Positions 10,984 through 19,823 of a stretch of 64,000 bases of DNA are shown piece after piece. This stretch comes from Myxococcota bacterium (GTDB taxonomy: Bacteria > Myxococcota_A > UBA9160 > SMWR01): contig JBCCEW010000011.1 of assembly GCA_039030075.1 (NCBI GenBank), forward strand, positions 103,378 through 167,377, in the 5' to 3' direction. The notes beneath the pieces were generated by a model. It did no database searches and had not been told where the DNA came from. It saw only the letters and a program-made list of their open reading frames with translations. The translations under genes were made by a program, and so were the position numbers. Position 1 is the first letter of the stretch; each line of letters opens with the position of its first letter.

Positions 10984-11363
10984 GTCGTCGGCGCCGCCTG
11001 GGTTTCGAGGCGGGCGGCGATCCGCGCGAGCAGATGGCGCAGGCTCACCGGCTTCTCGAGCCGCTCGACGTTCTCGATCTCGTCGAGCCTCGCATCCGAG
11101 CGGCCCGTCACCACGAAGATCATGAGTGGATGGGGCGGCGGATCATCGGCCAAGGTCCAGCAGAGCTGGTCTCCGCTCATCTGAGGCATCTCGATGTCCG
11201 TGACCAGGACGTCGAACGGGCGCGCGCGCAGCGCCTCGAGCGCCGCGACGCCGTTCGAGGCCTCCTCCACGACGTAGCCCGCCCGCTCGAGCGACAAGCG
11301 AACGACCCGGCGGATCGGCGCTTCGTCGTCGGCGACCAGCACGCGGCGCACGGTTTCGCTCAT
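10980..11363 (-). CDS. Single-domain (CheY-like) response regulator
   Basis: This is a 127-residue receiver domain with no output domain. The acidic pocket (ADDE, Asp12/Asp13), the phospho-acceptor Asp56 in VTDIEMP, the switch Thr in VVTG and Lys104 in LEKP are all present. It lies between a membrane histidine kinase and an HD-GYP protein with ATGA overlaps on both sides, so it is very probably the kinase's cognate partner. It would act by protein contact, for example on the HD-GYP protein or the motor, rather than as a transcription factor (inference). Confidence 0.93.
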   Translation of the reverse strand: MSETVRRVLVADDEAPIRRVVRLSLERAGYVVEEASNGVAALEALRARPFDVLVTDIEMPQMSGDQLCWTLADDPPPHPLMIFVVTGRSDARLDEIENVERLEKPVSLRHLLARIAARLETQAAPTT

Positions 11364-13267
11364 GCTTCGGTGCGCTTCCGGAGGGAGATGGTGAACTCGG
11401 AGCCCTCTCCCGGTCGCGACTGCACCGAGATGCGCCCGCCGTGGAGTTCGACGATCCGCTCGGTCAGGGCCAGCCCCAGTCCGTGCCCGCCCCGCTTCTG
11501 GACCTCGGGATCACTCGACCGGAAGAACTTCTCGAAGACGTGCTCGAGCTCCTCTTCCGCAATCCCGATCCCTCCGTCGCGCACCCGGATCTCGTAGCGC
11601 GTTCCGACATCCTCACCGTGGACGGCGACTTCGCCGCCGTCCCGGTTGTACTTGATCGCGTTGGTCAGGAGGTTGTTGACGGCGACGCGGAGCAGATCCT
11701 TGTCCACGAAGAGCACGCCGCCGTCCGCGGGGGCGTGCACCGTGAACGAGATCGATCGCTTCGCCGCGCTGCGGGACACGGCCTCGACGCAGTCGGCGAG
11801 GAAGTCAGGAACCCGGAGGCGTTGGCGATCGACCGCGAGGGTCCCGGCTTCGATCTGCGAGATGCTGAGCAGCGACCGAACCAGCGAGTCCAGCCGTTCG
11901 ACCTCGTCGCGAATGACGTTCGAGGCTTCGATGCGGAACTCCTCCGAGGCCGCCTCGGCGTCCAGGAGCGACTCGCCGTACATCGACATGACGTGCAGGG
12001 GAGACTTCAGCTCGTGCGCCACGTGGGCGACGAACTCTCCCTGGGTCCGCTGGGAAGCCCGCGACTCACTGACGTCGCGAAACGTCACCAGCGTGCCGAC
12101 CCCGGCCGCGGATCCGTCGGCGCCGCCGATCAGATGCCGTTCGATCTCGAAGCGACGCGGGCCCAGCGACGTCTCGAACTCGAACTCCCCCCGCTCCGGG
12201 CTGTGGGCCCCTCCCGAGCGCACCGCGCGCGTCAAGAAGCCGAGCAGCTCCGCGTGGGAACACCAGTCGGCCGCGGGACGACCCACGAAGTCTTCGGCGT
12301 CCAGGCCGATCGCAGGGCCGAGCTGCGGCGTCGCGAAGATCGGCGTGCCCGTCGGGTCGAGTACGAGGGTCGGATCCGGCAGGGCTCCGAGCACCGCCTC
12401 GATACGCGACTGCTGGTAGGCCACCACCTTCGAGGACGCCAGGATGCCCGTGCGCTCCTCCTCCAACTCGCGGACCCGCGCCCGCGCGAGCTCCATGAAC
12501 TCGTTGAAGCCCCGGATGAACTGACCGACTTCGCCCTGTGCCTGGAGCTCGACCGTATCGAAGCGGCGTGCCTCGACGAGCCCCCGCATCTCCTCAGTGA
12601 CGGCGGCGATCGGGCGCAGGCCGCGGCGAAACGCCAGGTACGAGAGGGGCGCGAGCAGGAAGACCGGCAGCGCGAACGCGGCCAGCTCGGAAGCCTCGGA
12701 GAGGAGCATCCCCGCGCCGGGCTCGAAGAAGGCCACCCGAAGCTCGGCCACGCGTTCGCCCCGGTCGATCACCGGCGCGAAGAACTCGCGGACGACGCCG
12801 CGTCCGACCGCGGGTGTGACGAGTCGCTCGCCGATCCAGGCCGCCACTTCCGTCTGGGCAGGCGCCACCGCCGGCGCAACGCCGGGGGCCGCGACCTGGT
12901 CGAGGGGGCTGCCGTCCAGTCGGGCGAGGAGCACGTAGGCGAAGTCCGGGTTCGTTTGGCTGTTGCGCACCAGCTCCAGGGGCCCGCTGGCGCCCCCCGA
13001 GCCCGTCAGGCTGTCGTAGGGCAGCTGTGACAGCAGCCGCGCCAGGCTGACCCCCTGCGCGCGGTTGCGCTCGGAGCGGGCTTCGAGTTCCGAGTGGAAG
13101 TGGAGCGCACAAATGACCAGCGCGACCGCGAGGGGAGCGAGCACCAGGGCCAGCCCCACACTCCCAGCGACCGCGGCTCGCGGTGACTCCGTACCTGCTT
13201 CGGACGCCAACGTTCGACTCTCCCGGATCCCGCGACTCGTGCACGCAACTGACCGAAGCGAACGCAC
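11360..13267 (-). CDS. Membrane sensor histidine kinase (HAMP, PAS, HisKA, HATPase)
   Basis: The protein has 635 residues. Two membrane helices (about 36-56 and 198-214) flank a periplasmic sensor domain of about 140 residues. A HAMP-like segment (about 215-270), a PAS domain (about 285-400), the HisKA helix with HELKSP (His418) and a HATPase domain follow, with NLLTNAIKY (N-box), RDGGIGI (G1), FEKFFRS (F-box) and GHGLGLAL (G2). The start is GTG, and alternative starts a few codons downstream are possible. It is separated by 81 bases from the pilus LamG protein gene and is coupled to the response regulator. The ligand of the sensor domain is unknown. Its place inside the pilus cluster suggests it senses envelope or surface cues. 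Confidence 0.92.
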   Translation of the reverse strand: MRSLRSVACTSRGIRESRTLASEAGTESPRAAVAGSVGLALVLAPLAVALVICALHFHSELEARSERNRAQGVSLARLLSQLPYDSLTGSGGASGPLELVRNSQTNPDFAYVLLARLDGSPLDQVAAPGVAPAVAPAQTEVAAWIGERLVTPAVGRGVVREFFAPVIDRGERVAELRVAFFEPGAGMLLSEASELAAFALPVFLLAPLSYLAFRRGLRPIAAVTEEMRGLVEARRFDTVELQAQGEVGQFIRGFNEFMELARARVRELEEERTGILASSKVVAYQQSRIEAVLGALPDPTLVLDPTGTPIFATPQLGPAIGLDAEDFVGRPAADWCSHAELLGFLTRAVRSGGAHSPERGEFEFETSLGPRRFEIERHLIGGADGSAAGVGTLVTFRDVSESRASQRTQGEFVAHVAHELKSPLHVMSMYGESLLDAEAASEEFRIEASNVIRDEVERLDSLVRSLLSISQIEAGTLAVDRQRLRVPDFLADCVEAVSRSAAKRSISFTVHAPADGGVLFVDKDLLRVAVNNLLTNAIKYNRDGGEVAVHGEDVGTRYEIRVRDGGIGIAEEELEHVFEKFFRSSDPEVQKRGGHGLGLALTERIVELHGGRISVQSRPGEGSEFTISLRKRTEA

Positions 13268-13348
13268 TTTCGCGGCCCCCTCTTCGTCGGTGACCGCGCC
13301 TCTTCACTTGATCAGCTGACTCATATCCGTGTCAGTCGAATCGCTGAC

Positions 13349-16156
13349 TCATCGGCCCCCGCAACCCTCCAGAACGATGCGCACGTCATCGATCATGAGT
13401 TCGTCCTGACCTCCGAGTGTGGGCGAGCTCAGAAAGCGGATCCGGGTTTCACTCGACAAGTACGGGGTGAGATCGACCTTGTGGCCGGTATACGAAGAAT
13501 CGGTGCCCGGCCCCTGAAAGCGCATCAACTCGGTCCAGCTCGCACCGCCATCGTCGGAAGCGTCCAGGGTCACGTAGTCGCTGGTGCCGTCGAGGCCGTC
13601 GCGGCGGGTCGAGAAGCCCAACGTGGCCGACGTCCCGGCCGACAGATCTGCCTCGCGCTGGACGCCCTCGCCACCGCCATCGTTGTCGCGCACGCGGAGG
13701 TGGTAGAAGCTGTCGTCGTTCCGGACGCGGATGTCGCCGCTCGAAGCGCCGTTGCTCTCGTTGATCTCCAGCCAGTCCGTCGCCCATAAAAGCGTCCCGT
13801 CGTCGCCGGAGAAGGACACCGCGTTGAACTCGTCCAGGAACTCACCGCAATCGCCGGACCCGCCGCCTCCTCCGCCGGGTGCACCGCCCGCAGCGAGCGC
13901 GGCGACCTCGTCGTCGGGCAGGGCGACGCCGTAGAGCCGCACGTCGTCGAGGGCGCCACCGAGGTACTTCGAGGACTCCCAGTTCGCTCCTAGCTGGAGA
14001 TCTACAGTGTTCGGCGTGAGCGAGCCGAACCCCACTTCCTGAAGGACCCGGACGCCGTCGAGATACATCCGGACGTCGCCGGTCCCTTCGTCGAAGCTCG
14101 CTGCAACATGCACCCATTCGCCGACCGCGACCGTACCGACCGGTGAGTGGAAGGACCCGCCGGCACCGAACCAGAGGGCGCCGCTCTGGACGGCCAGCCA
14201 GTAGCTCCCGTTGCTGCCGTTCGGCTCCTTGCTGAGGATGCGATGCGTTGCGGTTGCGGAATCGATCCAGACCCACGCGGCGATGGTCACCGCGCTCAGG
14301 TTGAAGGCGTCGTCGTGAGGCACGACCACGCGATCGTCCAGGCCGTCGAAGCCGAGGGAGCCATCGACCGCGCCTGTGGCGGACCAGCTCGGGCCTCCGT
14401 CGAGCTTGCCGTCATGCCCTCCGGCGGAGTCGACCGCGCGCCCCCCGCTGCCGTCGTCCAACATCCAGTGGGCGATCGGCGTCGACCCGGCCGGGACCGG
14501 CGGCCCGGGATCGCCCCGCACGTGCACAGCCGAGATGCGCTCCCCGCTGTCTTCGAAGGCGCTGTCGCCGGCGAAGTAGAGCGTCGCGACGTCCAGGACG
14601 GGATCGTATTTGACCGCGTCCGAGCGCCCGAAGGAGAGCCCGCCGAGCGTCTCGTCGTCGTCGACCGCGAGCAGGTAACTGCCGTCTTCCAGGGCATGCA
14701 AGCCGCGGACGTCCTCGTCGAGGCCGATCGCATCGCCCTCCAACAGGAGCGTGGCGATTCGACTCACCGGGTCGTACTGCACCAGATCGTTGTCTTCGAA
14801 GGAGAGCCCGCCCAGGGTCGCGTCGCCGCCGGTCGAGAGGATCAGCCAACCGTTCGAGAGGACGTGGACCGCGTCGATGTCTTCGTTGCCCGTGAAGTGG
14901 TCGTCGCCTTCGAAGAAGAGGGTGGCCACTCCCGAACCGGGGTCGTAGGCGACGAGGTCGTGGGGCTCGATGTCGATGCCCTCGACCTCGCTGTCGTCCT
15001 CCGCAGAGAGCACGAGACGCCCGTCTTCGAGTACGTGAAACGCATTCACGGACTCATCGAGATCCACGTCGTCACCCTCGAAGAAGAGCGATGTGCCGTT
15101 CACGGGGTCCGACTCCACGACATCCCGGTCACGGAAAGCGACGCCCGACAGCTCGGCGGACCCGTCGGTCGAGAGCAGCAGGGGGTTTCCGATGGGTGTG
15201 CCGCTGCATACCGATCCACACTCGCAGGCGAAGCCGACGAGCAGCTCCGGGATCACCCCATTGTTCTCGTCGCTGCTGTCGAACTCGTTGTCGCCGGTGC
15301 CGGTGTCGTCCGGGGACTGCAGGAGCATCCCGTAGTTCGGTTGCCCTTCTTCGAGCCACTCGCGCACCAGCGGGGTCACGTCGACCGCCTTCGGTCCGGT
15401 TCCGTCGAACACGAAGGAGGCCGAGGGTGTGGCGTCGAAGGTGCCCCCTTCGTTGGCCCACGGTGTCGATCCGTCGCGGGTCTGCCAGGTCGCGCCGGCT
15501 TCCGTCCAGCTCTCGCGCAGACGGTGGACGGTGACGGTGTCCGTCGAGGAATGCTTCGACGCCTCGAGGCGCAACACCGCCGAGACCACGTGGATCGGGT
15601 CGGGCAAGCCCGTGAAATCGAACTCGATGAGGATTCGATCCTTCCGGTCGGGCTGGGCGTTGATGCGTAGCGCCTTGTCGGTCTCCTTGTTGTGGTCGAG
15701 GTGACCGTTCTGGCCCTCGATGAAGGTGTCCTTGCCGTCGCTGGGCGCCAGCGTCACGGCCACGGCGGCGTCCAGGTCGAAGATGGGTTGCCCGCTCCGC
15801 TCCACCACGGAGCGCGCCGCCGAGGCCAGCTGGCCCGTCGCCACCAGGCGCACGGGGGAACCGGAGGCGGGGTCGAAGGTCACCTCGTAGCTATGGGAAC
15901 CGAAGGCCGTGGGGCCCAGCGCGTAGTTCGCGCACGCGCTCCGGTTCGCGAGCCAGCGCGCATGGGCCAGGCCGGCCTCGGCCACCAGCCCGGCGGCCTC
16001 GGTTTCGGAGGCGCGGGCACTCGCATCCGCACCGACCGCCCCCTCCGTGGCCACCAGGAACGACACCGCGCCGAGCACCGTGATTAGCAGCGCGACCGGC
16101 CACAGCAGATAGCCGACACGCCGCCGGGAGTGGGCTCCACGCGCGCGCGCGCTCAT
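13349..16156 (-). CDS. PilX-like large exported pilus protein with DNRLRE, repeat, LamG and C-terminal jelly-roll-like domains
   Basis: The protein has 935 residues. A basic N-terminus and one hydrophobic helix (about 14-37) resemble MshP/PilX, without a normal prepilin motif. Next come a DNRLRE-like domain (about 140-305, starting DTFIEGQNG), four tandem repeats of about 55 residues (about 326-549) with YDP, FFEGD and HVLEDG motifs, and a LamG/concanavalin-like domain (about 560-755, HWMLDDGSGGRAVDSAG, DGLDDRVVVP, ALDDVRLYG). A Gly-rich linker (GGAPGGGGGGSG) and a C-terminal MAM/CUB-like jelly roll (about 775-930) complete it. Such modules commonly bind sugars or other surfaces. With gene order after PilW, this is the likely tip adhesin (a combined MshP/MshQ role, inferred). 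Its ATG overlaps the PilW stop. Confidence 0.85.
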   Translation of the reverse strand: MSARARGAHSRRRVGYLLWPVALLITVLGAVSFLVATEGAVGADASARASETEAAGLVAEAGLAHARWLANRSACANYALGPTAFGSHSYEVTFDPASGSPVRLVATGQLASAARSVVERSGQPIFDLDAAVAVTLAPSDGKDTFIEGQNGHLDHNKETDKALRINAQPDRKDRILIEFDFTGLPDPIHVVSAVLRLEASKHSSTDTVTVHRLRESWTEAGATWQTRDGSTPWANEGGTFDATPSASFVFDGTGPKAVDVTPLVREWLEEGQPNYGMLLQSPDDTGTGDNEFDSSDENNGVIPELLVGFACECGSVCSGTPIGNPLLLSTDGSAELSGVAFRDRDVVESDPVNGTSLFFEGDDVDLDESVNAFHVLEDGRLVLSAEDDSEVEGIDIEPHDLVAYDPGSGVATLFFEGDDHFTGNEDIDAVHVLSNGWLILSTGGDATLGGLSFEDNDLVQYDPVSRIATLLLEGDAIGLDEDVRGLHALEDGSYLLAVDDDETLGGLSFGRSDAVKYDPVLDVATLYFAGDSAFEDSGERISAVHVRGDPGPPVPAGSTPIAHWMLDDGSGGRAVDSAGGHDGKLDGGPSWSATGAVDGSLGFDGLDDRVVVPHDDAFNLSAVTIAAWVWIDSATATHRILSKEPNGSNGSYWLAVQSGALWFGAGGSFHSPVGTVAVGEWVHVAASFDEGTGDVRMYLDGVRVLQEVGFGSLTPNTVDLQLGANWESSKYLGGALDDVRLYGVALPDDEVAALAAGGAPGGGGGGSGDCGEFLDEFNAVSFSGDDGTLLWATDWLEINESNGASSGDIRVRNDDSFYHLRVRDNDGGGEGVQREADLSAGTSATLGFSTRRDGLDGTSDYVTLDASDDGGASWTELMRFQGPGTDSSYTGHKVDLTPYLSSETRIRFLSSPTLGGQDELMIDDVRIVLEGCGGR

Positions 16157-17076
16157 CCATCCGCCCCGGCGACGCGCACCCTTCGCTGCACGGTCACCGT
16201 CGTCGGGTCGCTGCCGAGCTCCAGCAGCACGTCGACGACCGTGGCCCGCAGGCCGTCGCGGGGCAGCCGCTCCACGCGGAATCGAACCACCGGGCTCGCG
16301 ATCGTGCGCTCGGTGTAGTCCGTGCCATCGGTGGGGTCGAGATCCGGGTGCCGCTCGATCAGATCCTGACCGCTCACGAAGTACGCGACGACGTCGTACC
16401 AGTCTTCGTCGCTCGTGCCGTCCTCGTCGTCGTCGGCCACGTCGCCTTCGTCGACGCTGCCATCCCCGTCGTCGTCGACCCCCGCGACGCCGGGCGCGCC
16501 GTCTCCGTTCATGTCGGCAGGCGGGTCCTCGTCGATGCTGCCGTCTCCGTCGTCGTCGAGGCCGTTGATCGGATCCTCGTCGCGAACGAACCCGGTCTCG
16601 TCGTCGTCCCGGCTCCCCGCGAACGAGACGTCGGTGATCCCACTGTTGTCGTCGTCGATCCCGCGGACGCCAGGGCGTGCGTCATTGGTACTGTCGCCGG
16701 GCAGGTCCTCGTCCACGAGGCCATCGCCGTCGTTGTCCGCGTCGGCGATCCCGTCCTGATCGAGGTCCAGACTCGGATCGAGGCTGACGGCGAGCAGACC
16801 GGGCTCGATGATCGACTCGCTGTTCCCGGTGGAGGGATCCTCGTCGAGGGGCACGAGCAGCACCTGCGACCCCCGGATCGCGCGGGCGATGCGGTCCATC
16901 GCGAACTCGGCCTGGGCCGCCAGGTCGTTGCGGACGCGCGTGTCCTCGGACGCCGCCAGCGTGGTCTGGACGACGCCGATCAGGCCGCCGACGAGCACGG
17001 CGGCGATCGCCACCGCGGCGAGGAGCTCCACGAGCGTGAAACCATGGGCACCGCGCCGCTGGCCGCTGCCCGTCAT
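16153..17076 (-). CDS. PilW/MshO-like minor prepilin with Asp-rich calcium-type repeats
   Basis: This minor prepilin has 307 residues. The leader ends in Gly12 before FTLVELLAAV, with Glu at +5. The N-helix runs to about residue 40. Between about 100 and 226 the protein is very rich in Asp and Gly, with repeats such as DNDGDGLVDED, DDDGDGSIDED and DDDGDGSVDEG. These match thrombospondin type 3 or dockerin-like calcium loops. The C-terminal part returns to normal pilin-like strands (VVRFRVERLP). Ordinary PilW/MshO proteins lack so large an acidic insert. The gene is coupled to PilV upstream and to the LamG protein downstream by ATGA overlaps. Calcium binding is inferred from the motifs only. 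Confidence 0.9.
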   Translation of the reverse strand: MTGSGQRRGAHGFTLVELLAAVAIAAVLVGGLIGVVQTTLAASEDTRVRNDLAAQAEFAMDRIARAIRGSQVLLVPLDEDPSTGNSESIIEPGLLAVSLDPSLDLDQDGIADADNDGDGLVDEDLPGDSTNDARPGVRGIDDDNSGITDVSFAGSRDDDETGFVRDEDPINGLDDDGDGSIDEDPPADMNGDGAPGVAGVDDDGDGSVDEGDVADDDEDGTSDEDWYDVVAYFVSGQDLIERHPDLDPTDGTDYTERTIASPVVRFRVERLPRDGLRATVVDVLLELGSDPTTVTVQRRVRVAGADG

Positions 17077-17531
17077 CGTCGCGTCAGCGTGGTGAGAACG
17101 TGCACGCTGTTCTCGATCGCCACCGAGACCCAGACGAGATCCTCGTCGACGTCGGTAAACGGATCACCGTCGCCATCCGCATCGTCGCCGTCGTATCGGG
17201 ACAGGAAGACCAGCCGGCGCTGGGGCGTGCCCGGTGCGTCCGAGTAGCTGCTCGCCGTCGATGGATCGCCCACCGCGAGCGCCTCGGCGTCGAGGTCGGC
17301 GAACGGCTGGGCGAGCACCTCTTCCATGCGGGAGGCCGCGCGAAGCCGGCCCTCGAGGCTGTCGTGTCGAACCGCCGACCCGCGCATCCCGACGGAGAGC
17401 CCCTCGAGCATCGGAACCAACGCGATCGCCACGAGCACGGTCGCGATCAGGACTTCGACATAGCCGAGACCCGACTCGCGACGCCTCCGCTCGGCGATCC
17501 GTGAGGCCCCCGTCTTCCTTCCTCGATTCAC
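17073..17531 (-). CDS. PilV/MshD-like minor prepilin
   Basis: This 152-residue prepilin-like protein has a GTG start. The leader ends RRRRESG and is followed by LGYVEVLIATVLVAIAL. Gly at -1 and Glu at +5 are kept, but the usual Phe at +1 is Leu. The C-terminal half contains an Asp-rich stretch (about 113-131, DGDDADGDGDPFTDVDED), similar in character to the acidic insert in the next gene. Minor pilins of this type prime assembly and sit near the fibre tip. The start overlaps the preceding GspH/FimT-like stop (GTGA), and the stop overlaps the PilW start (ATGA). Confidence 0.88.
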   Translation of the reverse strand: MNRGRKTGASRIAERRRRESGLGYVEVLIATVLVAIALVPMLEGLSVGMRGSAVRHDSLEGRLRAASRMEEVLAQPFADLDAEALAVGDPSTASSYSDAPGTPQRRLVFLSRYDGDDADGDGDPFTDVDEDLVWVSVAIENSVHVLTTLTRR

Positions 17532-18103
17532 GGCAGCGACACCCGTCCGGTCACGCCATCGATCGCGATCCGCCGGGTGTGGCCCGCCAGGGTCAGATCG
17601 ATCGTCGCGGTCTGGAGCAGCACCGACCAGGGATCACCGCACCGAGGCGCCCCGCGACCCTCGAAGCCGAGCCGCAGGGGTGCGGTGCAACTCGCGGTCC
17701 AGGTGGGGGTCGCGACGATGCCGATGTCGCGCATCGACGCGTCGGCTTCCAGAGCCACGTCGTAGAGCCGCCCCGAGAGCGGATCGACGACGTCGAAGAT
17801 GGGAGTGGGCGGGTTCGTGGCGGCGTCGCCACGGAAGACGCGCAGGCGGCGCTGGACGGTGTCGACCTCGACACCGAAGGGCGCGTCGGTGCGCAGCGAC
17901 TCGTCTCGCGCGAAGCGGATCGCGCGGGCAAAGGACTCGGTGGCGCGCTCCAGCGCGAAGGGGGCGGTGGGCGCAGCAGCCGGGAGCGCCACCCAAGCGG
18001 CGACGCCGAGTATCAGTACGACGGTCACGATCTCGACGAGCGTGAAGCCCTGGTTTCCCCGCCTCGCGCACTCCGAGGCACCCCGTGCTGTCCCGCTCGT
18101 CAT
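17528..18103 (-). CDS. FimT/GspH-like minor prepilin, first gene of the pilus cluster
   Basis: This prepilin has 191 residues. The leader MTSGTARGASECARRGNQG is followed by FTLVEIVTVVLILGVAAWVAL, a canonical cleavage site with Glu at +5. The segment FARAIRFARDESLRTDAPFGVEVD is the typical GspH/FimT region after the N-helix. Two Cys residues (near 136 and 153) could form a disulphide. No gene precedes it on this strand, so the pilus operon probably starts upstream of it, in the 125-base gap shared with the divergent SagB-like gene. Confidence 0.9.
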   Translation of the reverse strand: MTSGTARGASECARRGNQGFTLVEIVTVVLILGVAAWVALPAAAPTAPFALERATESFARAIRFARDESLRTDAPFGVEVDTVQRRLRVFRGDAATNPPTPIFDVVDPLSGRLYDVALEADASMRDIGIVATPTWTASCTAPLRLGFEGRGAPRCGDPWSVLLQTATIDLTLAGHTRRIAIDGVTGRVSLP

Positions 18104-18228
18104 CCCCCGTGGTTCGTCGCGCCGCGTGCGCGACTCGATCCCGCGAACTACCGAGGCGCTCCCTGCGTGAAAGCGCGGCAGGGTGAGGCAAGGGTGGGGG
18201 TCCCGTCGATCTCGCCTACCCTCTTCGC
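18104..18228. promoter_or_regulatory. Divergent promoter region between pilus cluster and SagB-like gene
   Basis: This 125-base gap separates the first pilus gene (leftward) from the SagB-like gene (rightward). On the + strand, TACCCT at 18217-18222 lies exactly 6 bases before the GTG start at 18229. That is the spacing expected if transcription starts at the first base of the gene (leaderless). No convincing -35 box is visible. For the leftward pilus operon I see no clear -35/-10 pair; TAGTTC-like hexamers are only weak candidates. Confidence 0.45.
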
Positions 18229-19785
18229 GTGGCGAACACGGATCGTCGCGGCTTCTTCCGCTTCTCGGCAGGCGTGCTCGCGGCCCTGGGTGTCCGCCCG
18301 GCCCACGCCGAAGAGACCGAGACTGCCCTCGCGATCCACCGGGCCACGCGCAACACCGAGCTCGGCGCGATCGGCGCGCGCATCCGCCGCTGGCGCGGCC
18401 CGCTGCAGGCCTGGAAGCCCTACCCGGGAAAGCCGCGCGTCGCCCTGCCCGTTCCCGAGGCCACCGGCGGTCGTGGCCTCGAAGCCCTGGTCGCCGCCTT
18501 CACCCCGGACGCGGGCTTTGCACCCACGACCGTCTCCCTCGGCGCGGTTTCCCAGCTGCTCTTCCTGGCGAACGGCGTCACCCAACCCGGGCCCGCGCCG
18601 CTGCGGGCCGCCCCGTCGGCGGGTGCGCTCTACGCGGGTGAGCTGTACCTCGTCGCAGAGCGGGTGCGCGGACTCGAGGCGGGCGTCTACTCCTATGCAC
18701 CGCTCTCGGGCGAACTGGTGCGCCTGCGTTCCGGGAAGTTCCTCGGCGAGGTGGCCGGAGCGGTCGAGGTCCCGGGCGATCGATCGGAAGCGGCGCTGGC
18801 CGTCGCGATCACGAACGTCTTCGCGCGCTACCAGGTCCGGTATGCGAACCGCGGCTATCGCTACGCGTTGATCGATGCGGGTCACATCGGCGAGAACCTG
18901 CGGCTCGCCGCCGCAGAACTGGGCCTCCACGAGACCGGCCCGCTGCGTTTCGAGGACGATCACCTGAACGCGCTGCTCGGAATCGACGGACGCAAGGAGG
19001 CGGTCTGCGACCTCCACTTCGTCGGTGCCCCGGGCGCGGGCGGAAGCGCTCGGCCCGCGCCGCGGCCGCTCGTCGAGCATCAGTGGAGCACCGAACGTCC
19101 CGAAGGGGGCGCGTCGGGCGCAACGGCCCCCGAGCGCTACCACACGGCGACGAAGCTGGTGCCCCGCGGCGGTGCGAGCGGCGGGGCCGCCCCTGCCTCG
19201 GGCGCTTCCGCAACAAGACCGGCGAACGCGCGCCGGGGTCCGCGCGCGCCCCTGACCCTGCGCGCCGCGATCCGGGCACGGCGCTCGGCGAGTGCGTTCG
19301 ACGCGGCACCGGTGCCGCGCGAGAAGCTCGTGCGACTGCTCTCGATCGCCCAGGACAACCCGAGCCTCCAGCGCTGCATCGGGCTGGACCTCTACGTGGT
19401 CGCACACCGGGTCGAACACACGCCGCCGGGCCTGTACCGCTACGCACCGGGTACCCAGGCGCTCGAACCCCACCGCCGCGAAGCGCTCTCCGAACCCCTC
19501 GTCGAAGCCACCCTCGGCCAGGAGCGATCGGGGCAGGCGGGGCTCGCCGTGGTGGGGGTCGCCCGGCTGGGCGAGGCCGTCGCGCGGGAAGGCGAGCGCA
19601 GCTATCGCCACCTCCTGCTCGAGGCCGGCGCGACCGCCCAGCGCGTCTACCTGGCGGCCGAAGCGCTGGGCCTCGCCGCTCGCAACCTCGCCGCCTTCTA
19701 CGACGACGCCCTCGACGCCTTGCTCGGCCTCGACGGCACCCGCGAGGTCGCGGTGCACCTGACGGCGGTGGGACTGGGACGCTGA
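18229..19785 (+). CDS. Tat-exported double-domain SagB-type nitroreductase-like protein
   Basis: The protein has 518 residues. The N-terminus DRRGFFRFSAGVLAALGV is a twin-arginine signal. Two related nitroreductase/SagB-like halves follow (about 75-270 and 345-518). Each has a serine- or alanine-rich PS(A/L) region, a Y-x-Y-A-P segment (VYSYAPLSGEL; LYRYAPGTQAL), a helix with G-x-x-A-x-x-x-x-L-x-A-x-x-L-G-L and an acidic D-x-L-(N/D)-A-L-L-G-(I/L)-D-G motif. Between them lies a low-complexity Ala/Gly linker (about 285-340). SagB-type enzymes are FMN-dependent dehydrogenases, and Tat export would fit a folded flavoprotein. The substrate is unknown, and no peptide-maturation partners are adjacent. 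Confidence 0.82.
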   Translation: MANTDRRGFFRFSAGVLAALGVRPAHAEETETALAIHRATRNTELGAIGARIRRWRGPLQAWKPYPGKPRVALPVPEATGGRGLEALVAAFTPDAGFAPTTVSLGAVSQLLFLANGVTQPGPAPLRAAPSAGALYAGELYLVAERVRGLEAGVYSYAPLSGELVRLRSGKFLGEVAGAVEVPGDRSEAALAVAITNVFARYQVRYANRGYRYALIDAGHIGENLRLAAAELGLHETGPLRFEDDHLNALLGIDGRKEAVCDLHFVGAPGAGGSARPAPRPLVEHQWSTERPEGGASGATAPERYHTATKLVPRGGASGGAAPASGASATRPANARRGPRAPLTLRAAIRARRSASAFDAAPVPREKLVRLLSIAQDNPSLQRCIGLDLYVVAHRVEHTPPGLYRYAPGTQALEPHRREALSEPLVEATLGQERSGQAGLAVVGVARLGEAVAREGERSYRHLLLEAGATAQRVYLAAEALGLAARNLAAFYDDALDALLGLDGTREVAVHLTAVGLGR

Positions 19786-19823
19786 AATCACGTCGTCGGG
19801 GGCTTTGTTAGAGTGGCGCAGCC

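Noticed and set aside
14147..15670. A 507-codon plus-strand frame opposite the LamG pilus protein
   Set aside because: No domain, signal or ribosome binding site; antisense shadow of a strongly supported gene.
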